A stretch of DNA of 64,000 nt from Marthasterias glacialis (lineage: Eukaryota; Echinodermata; Asteroidea; Forcipulatida; Asteriidae), in NCBI GenBank assembly GCA_911728455.2, contig OU452228.1, forward strand, positions 7,738,129-7,802,128, given 5' to 3'. This document shows positions 12,401-27,075 of the stretch, piece by piece. The notes under the pieces were generated by a model. It searched no databases and was not told where the DNA came from. It saw only the letters and a list, made by a program, of their open reading frames with translations. Each line of letters begins with the position of its first letter. Position 1 is the stretch's first letter. The position numbers and the translations under genes are program-made.

Positions 12401-12590
12401 CACAATGTTGCACAGCTATACGTCATTGGGCGTGCATTTTTGGTACTGATCTACGTGCATTTTCGCTCAACCATCGTGTGCAAAACAAAGCAGTAACAAC
12501 GCTCTCATTCAGAATGCAGTCTTGTCATTGGACTTTATATCATAGTTTTAGTTTCCAATCAAATGACAAAAATCTACTTTGATGTTATAT
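9469..12590. other. No recognised gene
   Basis: AT-rich intergenic DNA. The only structured item noticed is a perfect short hairpin at 10576-10596. The longer open frames (for example reverse 11290-11574 and 11735-11962) resemble no family. Confidence 0.45.
10576..10596. repeat. Perfect 9-bp inverted repeat
   Basis: GGACTGTCA and TGACAGTCC separated by three bases. Function unknown. Confidence 0.6.
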
Positions 12591-12722
12591 AACACAAATA
12601 ATGAATGTTTTGCATTCGTGCAATGAAGGGAATATTTTCATTCGTTGAATTTAACATTCCATCTTTCAACTAATGAAAATATTCTCACCATTGCACTCAC
12701 ACATATTCATTATTTGTATATT
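12591..12722. repeat. Palindromic foldback element, about 130 bp
   Basis: The left arm starts AACACAAATAATGAATG and the right arm ends CATTATTTGTATATT. Both arms share an inner block GAATATTTTCATT and a GCAATG motif. They are about 58 bp each, imperfect, and flank a loop of about 15 bp. The form is that of a small non-autonomous DNA element. No target duplication is legible. Confidence 0.7.
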
Positions 12723-15713
12723 ATTTATATGCACAACACTTTAGACAGGCCTTTTAGTCCATTCATTTGAGAATAACAAAATATCGTTTCTGACACTGTC
12801 AAAATAAGGTGGCAATGGTATCATTTTGATTTTCTTTTTCACCTTAACCCATTCTCTGCGTCAGAGACAATAACTGTTCAGCATACCGTTTGTCCAAAGG
12901 AGTTTGGTTGATTTGAACCAAGACAATGTGGCATTGGCTTGCCAACACAGGCGATTTGATAGCCAATAAAACCGCGTCTGTATATGCTTTCATAACGCAA
13001 CAAGGATTCCGATGAAGTTGATAATCCGCACCCCTTAAACGATGTTTTTGAGGTGTTCCCTTACCAAGGTTTGAATTGTTATTGCTCTGTTCCTTGAAGA
13101 ATATTACCGATGACTGAAAAGATATTAAACTTCACAGTCAGTATATGCAATTTATAATGAAAGTGTGTTTCTGTATAGAATAACATCATGCGGAAGCACA
13201 TACAAGACGATGGGTGAAAATGTTAAATTACTTTCGGGTATCTGACAAGGTTGTGTTCATTTTTTTTTTTCGAGAGGTGAGGCGAAGGAGGACACGGCAG
13301 TGACATGTTTAGTAAATTTGATCCATCGGCTGAATTAATTTGTTTCTCTTGATCAAGTGGAAGGGGCCGGCACTGCACTCAAAGTAAATCGGGAAATATA
13401 TAGGACGCGATTTCTTAGGGTCAGCCAAAAGGTTAGCATAAGATCGAAGTGAAAGAAGATTCGAACTTCATAAGGATTGACTGACAATTGCGACAGTTGC
13501 AGGAGAGTTAACTAAAAACTGCCCGCCCGGTGGGAGCACTTACGATGCTACATCTGTAGTCTTTGTTGTTATGGTGATCTGTTCATTGTAAATTACACTG
13601 GTCAACATAAAAAAACACATATTTTTGTTTTCAAGGTAAGCACGCCTATTGTCATGTTTGCATTTTGCAGTTCCCTGTATTTATCTCAAGAAATATGTTT
13701 TATTTTCCATGTTCATCAGAGTAAAGCAGATGATCAACCTAAACGAGCAAAATGTGGGTTGGCTCTCATAAACGAACTAGTGAAAACCATGTTTTTTTAA
13801 CCAAAGTGTGTGCCTTTAACTTGAAACCCATTCACGGCGCAAAATAATGTGTTTGTTTTTATAAAGACCCCCTTACACAAAATGGACGGCAGTCTTTGAC
13901 GTAAAATTGTTCTGAAGTTACAACCCAAAGGCAAACGTTTGAGACACTGATCAATTTGAGTGACACTGGCCATTGGAAAATCAATGGAATTGTTGAAAAT
14001 GCTAGGGTTCATTACACGAAAGCACTCTATATTTTTAGGATGTCAATGATACATGCTGGAGGGGTGTGTGTGTATAGGCTAGAGGAAGAGGGCTGGTAAA
14101 GGTATTATGAAAACCATAAACAAATATCCCCAAATGTGTTGTATTAATACACATGTAGCTTTTCTATTTGGGTTTTCGTTATAACTTATTAGATGCAGGA
14201 TATAGCATGAAGTAGCTGGAAATGTGTCAGTCGGGTAGGTACTTGTGAACTTCAAATCACTGAACCTTTTATAAGTATACTTAATCGTTCATAAATAAAT
14301 TTATTTAGCTTTTTTTCATTTGAGCTGTTTGATCTTTTCCATTTTGTCAGTGCTGCTCATTATGTTCAAATCGCTTTCAAAGATCATTTGATCGAGACGG
14401 TGTGGGTCTAAATGCATGCAAAAACTTGTATTTAATTCCCCCTATATAATAATACCCTATGCAGCCCGCAATTCCGCGGCACACTACGAATGTGATATTT
14501 ACGCTTGACATAATTTCAACACGATATCCTCAAGTCTCAATAATAAAGCTAGCGCTACCAATTTCAATCTTCCGCCTTGGTGCGCCGACCTACAGAGCTC
14601 AGTGCTTCGTGACTGATTCACATCGACGTGCATTCATTTTTTGTGTCAGATTTGTTTACACTTCCGTTGTCACACGAACATTACTAAGGTGTGACATTCA
14701 TCTAATAAATCTGTAGCGCATAAAAAAATAAGGACACTTTTTTCCCAACCTTATAACTGTCTGTACATTCTACACATTTCATGATGTTACAGTCCAACAT
14801 TTGTATCAATATTAACATTATTAATTCAAGAACAGTTCACATACCGCTTAAACTGGATACCTTCTACGTAGTTGTTTTTACGTAGTTGTTTTACTATTTT
14901 AAATTAAAAATTAGGCTACTTTATTTGCGTTTTGCAAACATATTTGTTTGCTTATAAAATTCTAACGAAAAGTAAGTCATGTTTCAAAGACGTTGTTGTG
15001 TATTGTCATGTTTTATTATAAAATAAGTTCGAATATCAAAGTCACTGCACGCACGTTTTACACTATAGTAACGGTTTGAACCAACAGTATCAAACGGTTT
15101 AAATACATAGTCGAATTTTCACATGCTTATTATTTATACGTCCAAACTATCTTACTATAATTCACTCAATACTGTATATGCGTGTGTATGTGTGTGTGTA
15201 TCCATAAAAGGCTGTCTCATTTTTCATCTGAAAGCCTTAAAAGACGCATGGACCATAGATGGTGACCCGGGACGTGTTGTAACCTATAAATAAACAAAAA
15301 CCGTTCATAATTGACCGAGATTTGAGCGAAAACCCGAAAATCCATGGATTTTAGGGGCAAGTGCTGTACATAACAATGTACTGATATTAAGCACTGGCCA
15401 TGCCACTCATACCACACAGGCTGTTGTCGGGTTGTTGGTGAACTGGGGAATTTGGACCGCTCCATTACATGTATTAGGGAAGAACAATTTAGAAGTTTGT
15501 AGTGTGGTAGTTTTTCTCAAGTCCTTTTTACGGATAGACTAGCGTGTGTGTGTATACATGTACATACACGTGAACGGTCGTTTCAGTGGAAACACACTTG
15601 ATAATCCTTCTAAGATCAGGAAAGTGCGTAAGGGGCATATAGTATAGGCCAAAAGGCTTGAGACTACACCGCTATTTTAAGTGTATTAACTGGCCACTTT
15701 AAATTCTACTCAT
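12723..15713. other. No recognised gene
   Basis: Intergenic AT-rich DNA. A 14-15-bp tandem duplication (TACGTAGTTGTTTT) lies near 14866-14893. Open frames at 14459-14716 and reverse 15217-15465 lack family resemblance. Confidence 0.45.
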
Positions 15714-15753
15714 CTAGCGGGTTCCCGCTAGTCATCTAGCGGGTTCCCGCTAG
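15714..15753. repeat. Tandem pair of perfect 18-bp palindromes
   Basis: CTAGCGGGTTCCCGCTAG occurs at 15714-15731 and again at 15736-15753, a 22-bp period. Each copy is self-complementary. It could be a binding site for a dimeric protein or a small replication-slippage product. Confidence 0.8.
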
Positions 15754-17990
15754 TTCAAAATAAAAATGCGAGTTTATCACTTCAGGAGGCAGGCTTCACT
15801 TGATTTTTTATATACAGCCATACTCCTATAAAGAATTTTCCCATTCGGTTATTGAAACTATAAAATTGACCTGTATGAGCAAGATGTAAATCGTGATTGT
15901 CATTTTCCCCCTGTACATCCAACACATCACGGTGTATTTATCCAAGATTTGATTTGTGGGTAATCTTATGTTGACATTTCCTTGACCAATATACGTACTA
16001 CTGACCAACCTATTTGTGAAACCACCTGCGACATAGACGTGAACACGAAGAAATGCACACATCGTTTTAGCCGACTGTTTTGGAAACGAATGTTCTCAAG
16101 AAATCACTGTATCGCCTTAGATAACAGACTAGAACTTGTTTAAACTTCATGTATAGGCCCTGCTATTAGCATTGTTATTTGAGGAACAACAATGTACAAA
16201 ATGTACCGATCATTCGAGAGGTTGGGCGTTTAAAAATGGATCCATTAGGGTGGATACTGTTATGATCATGGAACGCATTCTGAATATATCTTAACGATAA
16301 AGGCAGGTTGTATGTCAAAAATATAAAATAAACACGGTTTGAGAATTAAATTAAAACTATTATGCGCAACGCGTTTGATTTCAGGATGAGGGGAAATATG
16401 AACTGTTTAATATTAGTAAAATGTAAGATTCAACACTTCTTTGCAAATGATCGAAGTTACACCTTTACATTTGATTGCACTACAAATGCACTTACAGTGA
16501 TCGGCTTAAGACCTTGAGATTTATATCATAAGCCCATCAGTAAAATGTTTGAAAAGGTCGGCTTCAATTTTCTGCGTATTCAAGAGTCGAAGGATGAGTG
16601 GTTTAATAAGGATTTGTATTTGGGACACACCTGCTGACTTCGAATAACTAGGTCTTATTTTTAGACGGATGTGGAAAACGATGAACAAAAAGAATGGACT
16701 GGCTCCTCTGAGAGTCGATAATTAAACGGTGCCTATGGCAGGAAAGCCCATAGCTCTCATATAAGAGTATTTGCACACTTAAATTTCGAGAAAAACCCAA
16801 AGTAATTTTCGTATTGTAGGCCTATCTTAAGCAGCGGTAATTTTTAAAATTCAGCGCCTGCTTAGAATTGGACCCCCGAAATAGGTTTTAAACCGTTTTG
16901 AATTAAAACACGTATAGGTTTTCTAAAATTGATATCACCATGCAGACATTAGCCCGCTGTTTGTAAATCGTTCGGAAGTTAAAAACAATATTTCTCGATC
17001 TAAGAGATTTAAGAGACTTATGGGCAATGTAAAACACCGTAAGATATTTTGTCAACAGGAAGGACGTCCTTGGTACATCCGACAGGGCAATAGATACGGT
17101 GCTTGAAGCTGCATTTATTCACATAAAAACTCATCAGTGTGGCGCCAATATAAAACACTCTAGGCGTGCCGACAGATACAACTTTAACGTTTCCAGAACC
17201 TGCTCAGAGACATAAAATGCTTTTTATGTTTGTTCCCCAACCTCAGTATATATGATAATTATAGACATCGCTGACTGCAAGAAGTCTTTGACTGAGTTTA
17301 TTGTATTCATAACAACTCAACGCGAGTTGCAAGAAGATACAATTATGTGTTAACCTTGACACAAAAATACCTCATATCGTTGCTCGAGGGCTGCAGGTTT
17401 TCATCAATCGTCTCCTCCTCAACATCACAATAATACAATACACTTCCAAATTGATATGCATTCTGAAACGTATACCTTAAAATTGTTCAGATGCATAGAT
17501 TTGGCTTTAAAATAATATTTGAATATCCCAATCAATTGGTTAACTGGTGATGATTACAATTGGAAATTGTTAAAATATACATTTTAAAATATTGGACTGT
17601 ATCAGTAATTCCGTTTCTGTGGTTATCATGAACGGGTCGCGTATACCGTAGCCTATAACAGGTAAGCTGTTTCTGCAAACTCATGTCATTTGTTGAGATA
17701 ATTATGTTTTTAGTATATTAATATGTCTTCTGAAACAAAAAACCTTCAAAAATGAAATGATGGGTTTCATATTTCGATTTTGTTGAGTGTCATTGTCACA
17801 GAATAATGATAAATCTCCCAAACGTACACGCAATGCTATTTTTTTTGTATATGCACAAAAGAATGCTTAAGCTTTATCACTACAAGAACATTATATGGGT
17901 CATTTTTTTTAAATGGTGCAATGTAAGTTCCTTTCAGGGATGCAGGGGTCATGTACACCCTAAAAAGAAAATCTTCATTCTTCAAAACGA
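15754..17990. other. No recognised gene
   Basis: Intergenic AT-rich DNA without clear exons, RNA genes or inverted repeats. Confidence 0.45.
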
Positions 17991-18740
17991 ATGGGTTTCA
18001 CGTGTAAAAGTGGACACTAAAATGTTTCATAAAATCATAAAATGCTTTCCAAAAATGCTTTCATAAAATATTTTCCTACATCTTTACTGCCTTTTTGTAG
18101 TTTTTATTTTGAGCTGTGATCCATGGGAGATCAGTGAGTTTTCCTCACTGAATAGATCACCCAGGATAAATAAGAAATAAATAAATAAATTCGTCACTTT
18201 CAGACCACACTAGAATCTGTTTCATACCATTTAAGTATCTACTTTTGATTGGTAAATTTTAAGCTCAAACCTCAATTGATTAGTCTATCAGTATTTTATC
18301 CCATTTTGTGGTGCAAAACAAAGTTTCAAGTGTAAAAATGTTTCAGGGGACACTAAAGTTGTAGTGCCTAATATTTCAAACTCTAAAACAAGTTTGCAAA
18401 ATTGGATATACTTCATGTTAAAAAGCTCCATTAAAAATCAATTTTAAGTAGAATGTCAAAATATTTAAGCTCAGCAAGCAGTTTCAATGTAACCGCAAAG
18501 TTTCACAACGTAAACATTTGGGGGACATCAATATGGTCTGTCAAAATTTAGAATGACCATATTTTGTATTGTTTGCTCAAGTTTCTATGTACAATTTCTC
18601 TGTGCTTCAAAACAGAGTACAGCTAGCCTAACTTATCCATCAAATTTGTAAGGTAACAGCTAACATGGATGATACACTCACTGGTAGGCCTGAGGTTTTC
18701 ACGTGAAAATGGGGGACACCAAAGTTTGCACATGGAACCC
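17991..18740. repeat. Degenerate repeated motif region
   Basis: A motif like TTTCACGTGTAAAAGTGGAC followed by ACTAAAG recurs with divergence near 17998, 18340, 18505 and 18697. The spacing is irregular (about 340, 165 and 190 bp). This looks like an old, decayed tandem repeat. Confidence 0.45.
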
Positions 18741-21335
18741 ATTTTTTGCCAAACCTCTCAAATTAAGAAAATATCAAATTATCTATGAAATAAGAGTTTT
18801 ATTGTCAAAATATATGCATTATCAATCATTTTATGTTACAACAACCAAATTTACCATAAAACGAAATAGAAAATCTAACTTTTGATACTGTGTTTCATTC
18901 AATGTCACATTTTGTTTTGCCCCAACAGGGATAATTTCAGTGATAATTTCAGCTTATTTTTACTCAAAATTAGGACAATGATTTCTCATGATCCACATTG
19001 TGCATGTTTTATGTAGTACACACTGATGGTAGTGATACAATAAAAACACCAAAATTATTACGTTCACTAAACTTACATGATAATTCCCGATTAAAGTATG
19101 GAATGTGCATTTTTAACACTGGCCCCCTAATTTAAATAATTACCATTGAAACACGTATCTACCAAATAGAGCAGTGTTTTGCGACCAGGGCTTTTTTAAA
19201 TGTCGAACAGAGAAAAACTATATTTGTTCCATTTATGAATCGATCCTTATGCTTAACATTCACCTATACCTCATAGAAAATAACACTTCATTTGCCATTA
19301 AGTGATCATGGAAACCCTCTTTTTTCGCAGTAGGAGCCCTAAAGCAAGCATTGATATTTATACCAGTCCATGTTGTACGTGTTCAAGGATGCAATGAGTT
19401 TCCATGGTAACGGCTGGATTCAAACTGATTGCTTTTTAGTACATGATCAATATTTCTTATATCTCAAGGTAATGGAGGCGTTCGTAATGCCTCATTTATT
19501 ATAGAATCTAAGGGACGATAAAAACTATATCGTTTTCGACATTTAAAACAATTCATTTATCGAATTCAGATACTCTTAATCCCCATAACACACACTGTAT
19601 TAGAACCATGACAGCAGCCCGAGGAAATTAAAAATTCCGTTCCTTTTCCGGGATTCAACTAATGATTCTTTCTGTCGAAAAACACAAACACCGTTATTAG
19701 ACACTCTGAGACATTCTCTGAAGAGGAATCTGACAACTCTACCGCTGTGACTTAACAGAAGCTTTTAGAGTAAAATTTTAGTAATGTTTTTTGAAAGACG
19801 CAGGCCTACTGTGCCAAAATGGCCAATGACACAGATCGTAGCCAAAAATATTGATCAAAAAGGGAAATGCATACGAATGATAACATGATAACATTACAGA
19901 TGAGCAAAGGTCACGTTTTTCTGTTCGAGACTATAGACAGGTGTTTTTTTAAAAGGACTGAATTTAGAAAAGCCGCGAAAATCTCTTTTTTCTGGACTAA
20001 GTAAAGTATTATTTCCGGAAGGCTGCATTCTACTTTTTTTCATCGATTATCCGCTACTTCACAGCCGGTTACTCAGAGTAGAGTAAATGCAAGGAAAAGG
20101 ACCAGAGGAGAAGCCTGCTAATGGAATGAATCGAATCTAGAACCAATCAATTGCTAGGATGGAGCAAGGCTACCTTGCATACACATGTAACCTAAACGTG
20201 ACTAGACGTCATTATTATCACCAAGTTACAGCAGAGTAAATAACTGCAGTGCCTTAATGGGGCCAATGAAAGTAACACTTTTCTGCAGTGATATTGAGGC
20301 TTCTGTAAATTTTTATTCTCAATCCAACAAGACATTCGTGACAGGTTGCATTATGAGTTATTTCCATCCTTCTAACAAATAACTTTGTATGATGAAAACG
20401 TTAGGTTTTGGATGATGAGGCGTAAACGAAAATGCTTTTTTTTACGTCAGCTGTAATCTCTATTTAGTATCGATAATACACACTGCTGAATCTTTTGACC
20501 ACAGACGCAACAGGGTTCCATTTCTTACATCCAATTACCAACCTTTCACTTTAAACTGAGTTTGTTCCATTGAAAATTGGTTTGAAAATATTATTAAGCT
20601 GATCCAATAAAAAAAAGCCCAATGTGTTTTCCCTTTAAATTATTGGGTTCGCTTTCCAAGGGAAAAGCAAAGTGCTCCAATCTAAAGCCAACTCATTTCA
20701 AAGGGGGACAAACTGGCAAGTGGAACAGCCGCTTGAACAGGACAAGTACAGGGCATGCCTCAACGAGCCATTTCTTTGGGCTTGGCACTTTCTTTGAAAC
20801 ACAGGCTTCAATCAATTGACTGCCAGCGGGAAGGGACAAGTACGAGCCCAAGAAAAGCACAAACCATAGAAGAGAAATTACACTTGTATCCCGACAATTA
20901 TGACACTTAATCTCTCATCAAATTTCCGGCTGTTGGAAGTGCTCCCATAGGGATACCGCTTCTGTGCCAGGGCAAATAGCTTTATCGTTAATTGCAGGTT
21001 ATTTTAAAGGTGTTCTCTGTTGCAAAAGTCCCTATACAATGCAATGAGCACATTAGTGATTGACTTAATTTTGCAAAGTTAAAAAAGGCCAAGGGCATGA
21101 CCACAAATGAAGTTATGAAACAACTTAAATCCGAAATGTATGCAGTTATTTGTTGAAGAATACTCTGCTGAAAGTCAATAAGTGAAAATGCATACACAGT
21201 CTACCGCATAGGTTCCCGACCCGTCTCTACTCCTAGATTTCAAATCATAAAAAAAGAAAGTGCCAACAAAAGAAAACATTACGTAGCCTATCGAATGAAA
21301 TATAAATGTTAACCATTTCTCCTTCATATATCTCC
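18741..21335. other. No recognised gene
   Basis: Intergenic DNA. The open frame at 20622-20819 begins at a plausible ATG but resembles no known protein. Confidence 0.45.
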
Positions 21336-22370
21336 AGCGAAAACATTATTTTTACTCTTTATTTTCCGTATCTGCTTTTCAAGTAGAAACAACAACGGTT
21401 TACCCTTGCCACCAAAATAATTTAAAAAGAAAGAGTGACCCTCCTCTTTATTCTGTACAACGGAAAATAATGGTTGTTGGCTCGAATTGTTTTCCTGCTC
21501 GAAAAAAAACCGGTCATATCTCGCCACCCGGCACCCGATGGGTTCGAATAATGAATAAAACGAGTTCAACTTGTTTATGTGTTTACTATTACTATTTTTT
21601 ATTTCTTTTATTTTTTATTATTATTTGCGCCTCATTCCGGAAGCAATAAATGTTGATTGTGTCTTCACGTTCTTAGTTTTTTCCGTGATTTTTTCCTCCT
21701 TTATTTCTCACAAATTTTAGAATGTCCGTTGGTGAGCAGAGAAAATACAATAAAGTGAACCAAAGCAGTGGATGGTTGATACAGAAAGCAAAATAGGCAA
21801 TTGTCAGCGTGGTTTTTCATGGTTTGGTTTTAGAGAAAAAATCGTCCGTCCCAAACATAGCCCGGTCCGGATAGGGATAAGCCTATTTCGAACTGACACC
21901 AACCCCTAGAAACTCCATAAAGGATGTTATCTCCTCACTCTGATATGTTAAAACAGACAATTCTTTGCTGTCTTGTGCTTGCACCAAGCACACACCAAAC
22001 ACACAACTTTATTGCAGTGCCCACCGACAACGGTAACGATTTACCCTGTCCATTTAGCACCTAACTTCTCGAAAGAGAGTTGAGTCCGACATGAAAACTT
22101 CAGTACGCTACACGAAGGACAGGCAAGCCTTTTCACTTTGTTTTCAATCCCCTCGCCTCAAACGGTTTACCATCGCCACCAAAATAATATAAAAAAGAGT
22201 CACTGTCCTTTATTACTCTATACAAATTGTCATGGGTTGGAATCCTAATCAATACGACTTCAACTTGTTCATATTTTTCTTTAATTTCTTTTTATTTATG
22301 CCTAAGCCTGGAAGCAATGGATGTCGATGTGTCTTCAAATTCTTAGGCTTTTCTCTGTATTTTTTTTCTT
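21336..22370 (+). repeat. Two copies or parts of the 28-29 kb dispersed repeat
   Basis: Segments 21380-21700 and 21960-22370 share ordered blocks with 28240-29745. These include GGTTTACC..GCCACCAAAATAAT, a CTTCAACTTGTT block, GGAAGCAAT..TG, and GTGCTTGC..CCAAACAC followed by CACCGACAACGG. All are in the same orientation. The divergence is much greater than between the 27 and 30 kb copies. Confidence 0.65.
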
Positions 22371-23502
22371 CTTCAATGCTCGGAAACTTCAGACTATCCC
22401 TGTCCTATCTCCCCAGGGGAGAGTATTATTATTTCCTGTTACAGTGGCCCAAGCATTTTGGCCGGGATTGTAGCTTTGGGATTATTGGGAACGATCGGGG
22501 ATCAGCGTAACATGTGTTGCCGTATTATAATACGGCAAGCAACTGCACTTCGAATACATTGTGGTCTGTAGGGAGACAGTATTTCTTACGTATATCAATT
22601 AACTTTCTAATTCTAGTGTTTTGGGTTTCTGAGAGAAATCAATCACAGAAGGCCGTCCCCATGGGTCTGGATCTTCATAATAGACAATTCCTGCTATTTT
22701 CCCGCGCACAGCACAAACCTTTGTATCTATGTAGGTAACTGTAAAAACGGTTAAGCTGAATAAAAATTGCGTGAAGTAAAACACAAGTTAAACAGGACAG
22801 AGCCTTTACCATTTTCGTTTAAATGAAAGTCGGGCGATATAGCCTATGTGTAACGAGAAAGGAAGAATCTGCGCAAACCCCAATTTTTTAGATATAAGAC
22901 TCTTTTTACGCCTTAAAAAACAATGAGTTTCATTGAAATCGTTCATCGTAACAATCCAGGTCAAAGAACTTCTGGTAGGCCTACATTGAATGTATTAGCC
23001 ATTTCAAACTGGAATGACTTATTCAAATCGTCTTTGTGTATTTTTACGTGCAATGGCAAAATCTAGTCAGTGGTCCGATTTTCACAGTGCTGTAGATTTC
23101 TGGCTACTGTTTTACCTTCCCAAGTGACAACAGGCTGATAATTTGAGCCTTAATAAAAGAAGACTTCATGTATTTATTTGTTCATTGGATACTGGGTAAT
23201 TCCCTAACTTGCGTTCATTTCTGCTTTTTTTTTTTTTTAGTATTAAACCCATTAAAACAAATGTAACACTCATATCAAAATGGTCCACATGGGCCTTTTA
23301 AATTTCATTAGTTGAAAAGTGGAGCCTGCGAAGAAAGATAAATATTTTCAAAACTACCTTTATTAAGAACACACAGACACACGGTAAAATGTAGGCTTTT
23401 ATCATGGACATGGTTATTCTAAGCCATACATTGTACTAAAGACCATTTCTAACCTTTGAACTGTATGAACTATTACGAGAAACCGATTTCTAATCACCAA
23501 AG

Positions 23503-23531
23503 GACCGAAGGCGAGGACCGAAGGCGAGCAC
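23503..23531. repeat. 13-bp tandem duplication
   Basis: AGGACCGAAGGCG occurs twice in direct succession, followed by a partial third unit (AGCACCGA). Confidence 0.75.
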
Positions 23532-23539
23532 CGATCGTT

Positions 23540-26500
23540 ACTGATGTTATCGGGGTACGTATAGTTCTCCCATCGCTCTCCAATGATGGTTTTTGCTGAA
23601 CCCTTGTATGTTATAAATCTTTGTCAGTTGATAGCGTGCTCACTTGAGATACAAACGATAGTGGAATGGGAAGTGTTGATGAGTGTACCTTCGATAATTT
23701 TTCTCTTTTTTCTTTATCAAACCAATGAGAAAGCAGTATAACTTTATACTGTTTTATCTGCAGAGCTACCTTGCGGACATTATTATTGACGAAAGAAAAT
23801 TCAAAGAGAGCATGATTTTGCAAATAGTACAACACTTTCTTTTATGGAACATGCTGAGCAGGTTCGTGTGCAAATTTCCCTCCAAGCTTGGTCATCAAGT
23901 AGACAATTACTTAAAAAGAATATTTGTTTTGCTGTAATCTGAAACTGTTTATCTTAGATCAATGTAAAGCCCCGACATTAAGACGCACAGGCAGAAATGA
24001 TGGTGGAGACTACAAAGACAGAACTGCAAGACGTGTGGATTAGGCTTAACCCCGTTTTAAATCAAATATAAAAATATGCATTCAAAATATTGACCGGCCC
24101 GTTAAAGGGAATACACACTACAATTTATTTTCCTGGTGGCTATCTAGTTTGCGTATCTGGGTATGGAAATAAGAAAAAACCATATACGCCAAGAGCCATC
24201 AGGCAAATTGCAAATTGAGCTTTTGGATGGGAATGGAAATTAAACCCTACCAACCAATGACCAGAAGTGTCAAACGGGTATGTCAAAACCATGACCCGGA
24301 AATTAGTTGAGCCTGAATCGAGCGAGGCAAAGAGGTTGCTAGATCGATCACCGGTTGGATATTGGGTCCAGCAACTTACTTTTCAGATTATGAATTAGAG
24401 GTTCGGTTAAAGCACATTATAAAAAGAGAACAAGATTTGAAATGGCTCCAGGACAAATTGAAGAGAATGCAAGGACACATGACTAGCCTCGATCAAGGAT
24501 GTACCAAAGTGAAAACACCTTAATAAAACACACATTTTGAATTACCCCAATGAAGCACAACGATATGTATACGATAGGTAATGTCGGCCATACTCCTTGA
24601 TTATCACATTTAAAGGCAAGGTACGTGATTGGTAACTATCAAAACAAAACTTTAATTGATTATCTTCAATCTGGAAACTCATCAAAACCTCCAGAGAAAT
24701 AGTACCGGTACCGTCTGAAATACTGTCGAGGAAAAAGTCATTAGAATACCCACAAATCCCACTTATTTTGATTACCGCAATCGAGACAAAAGCCCAATAT
24801 AAATGCTTTCACCAAAACGTACCGGTGTCAAATGTAGGGTTAATAACGTTCACAAGTTGGCTGTTTGGCAAATTTATTGAAAGCTAAAGGATGGGAATAA
24901 GTCTGCTCTTCAAAAATTCACGATTTACATGTACTTTCCCTATTCATCAACGAAATGAATATTTGGCACATCATGTGCTCCACCCAATAAATTTGTATCT
25001 GAAAATTATGCTAAAGAACATTTTGAGTTCCAAAGGGAGGGGGGGGGGCAACATATTGCTATTAAACACATTTCTTCGCTAAAGTATTACAGTATTACAT
25101 GGGATGCGTCGGCCGTACTTCTGAATTATCATGTTTGGCAAGTCTTAACGCTGCGTATTGAGACGACATTGAAACATGGCACTTAATGTGACCCACATCA
25201 ACTTTACGCCTGTAAATGATGCTGAATGATCCTTTTAACTTGTTGAAACAGGTGTAAAAAACACCTGAGTGTGTCATGAATACGAATTTATCATGTAAAG
25301 CATACTTCTTATAAGCTGTCGAATTTCACTGATGACAAAGTTTGTGCCATTAAGAAGTACCGGTGTCACATTTCTTTCCAGCGACATGTTCTCATTAATG
25401 GGTACTTGAAAAATGTAAAAGTATACGAAGGCCATAATCACTCCATAATTTCAATTAAATTTGCTACATAAAATTTTCCCATATCACTATATCAACCATA
25501 TTAGGGAAAATATTACGGTTTATCAGCGTCAAAATATGCAAATTACGTCTGGATTATTTTTTTTTTTGCGTACGGCAAGGGGTTGGGGTGCAATAATAGA
25601 ATAACACAAGTCCCTGATCTAATGGAACATTTTGGTCATTTAAAAGATAAAATACAGGATTGGTAAAGTGCAGTGCTTTGTGTTAATCAATATATACATG
25701 AAAAAAGCAAACCCTCTGAAAAGTTAGGCTCAATCCGTCGTCTGAGTCATACAAATTAGTGAAAAACCTTGCACACTTTTCAGCGTGTAAAAACATTGAA
25801 CAACCGAAATTAAAATCGGGGTCTTCAAATTTTATTTCCTCTACTTTGACAGTATTTCAAACAGAAATATTTCCATGGAAGATTGGTACCGGTATGAACT
25901 TTGTAATCATTAAGATTTCAGACTGATACTATTTTTTTCTTATGGATACCAATCCTGTATTCTACCTTTAAGGTAATTTTGGACTTCACAAAATCTTATT
26001 GATCGGTGTTGGTAATAAAGGTTAAAAGTCAGCTAATTTATTTTATTCTCAATGGAAGCATATTATACATACAACACTATTTGTATTATACATGTACCGT
26101 ACAGCATTGTTTAAGGCGAGAATGTAAATACATTGCTAAAAGCTCCACGGAAACAATCTACGGTACGGTACTAATGCCATGCACGAAAAATCAAGCAAGG
26201 GGGATCACACGTTCCGACAAAAGTCAACAATGAAACTGCTTGAATTGTCCCTGTCTCCCGGTTGTCATTATCCTGCTTTGATTTTCCCATTTCCTTTTTG
26301 CTCAGTGCCCAACGTTCATTGGTGTAGAATTTAGACATAAGATTATTCAGAAATCAATACCTAATGTCAGAATTTACTCAGCTTGCAATGTTTGCGGGTT
26401 ATGTGTATTCCAAGCACGTGAGAAATGAATTTGAATGGTTATCAGTAATCTGAAAATAACGCAAATTGAGAATGATTCTAAACATATCTCATATTATGAC

Positions 26501-26908
26501 TGCAATACTAAAATTACCACAAGTGGATAAGCAGTCACAAGCTTCAGTAAAAGCGATGCTCTAAAAGAAAGTAAACATGTAGTGAGCAAAATAATCACAA
26601 AAGGACTTTAAAAACAATACAACAAAGAGAACAAAAATCAAAACACAAACGACAGGATTTTTTGCAAATAAATTTTGTTTTCTTGAAAGTTTAATAAATA
26701 TTCTTAAAATACTGTACGATTGAATAAATAAATTTGGAATTTACAGCATAGTTTTGCTCCCCATCAAATTCCCTTTAATTTGTATCTTTTAATATCTGTT
26801 ACATGTAGGTTGTTATTTTGATACACACTGACACCAACAGAATGAGCAAAAAAGGACATAACAAACTTGTAAACGTAACTGAAAGAAAATAAACCAAACT
26901 GCACTTGC
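23540..26908. other. No recognised gene
   Basis: Intergenic AT-rich DNA. Several short frames are open (23725-23937, 24891-25082, 26006-26233), but none has splice context or family resemblance. Confidence 0.45.
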
Positions 26909-27075
26909 CAGGGGCAGATCCAGGATTTTCTAAACGGGGGTGGGGGGGGGTGAATTTTACCGATAAAGCTGCAAAAGGTGATTGTATGTCCGAAAGTTTA
27001 TTTCTCATTGCAAGTGGGCGGCATGATATCTTGATTTTTTTTCGAAGGAAAAAAAGCGGGGCGTGCGCCCCTCAT
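26909..27075. mobile_element. GGATCC-ended short element, copy A, right end missing
   Basis: Begins CAGGGGCAGATCCAGGATTT and continues with a G run, the block TTTATTTCTCATTG and GCGTGCGCCCC. These are the same blocks as copies B and C. The right inverted end (ATCCGCCCCTG in copy C) is absent, so this copy is truncated where the duplicated block begins. Confidence 0.7.
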
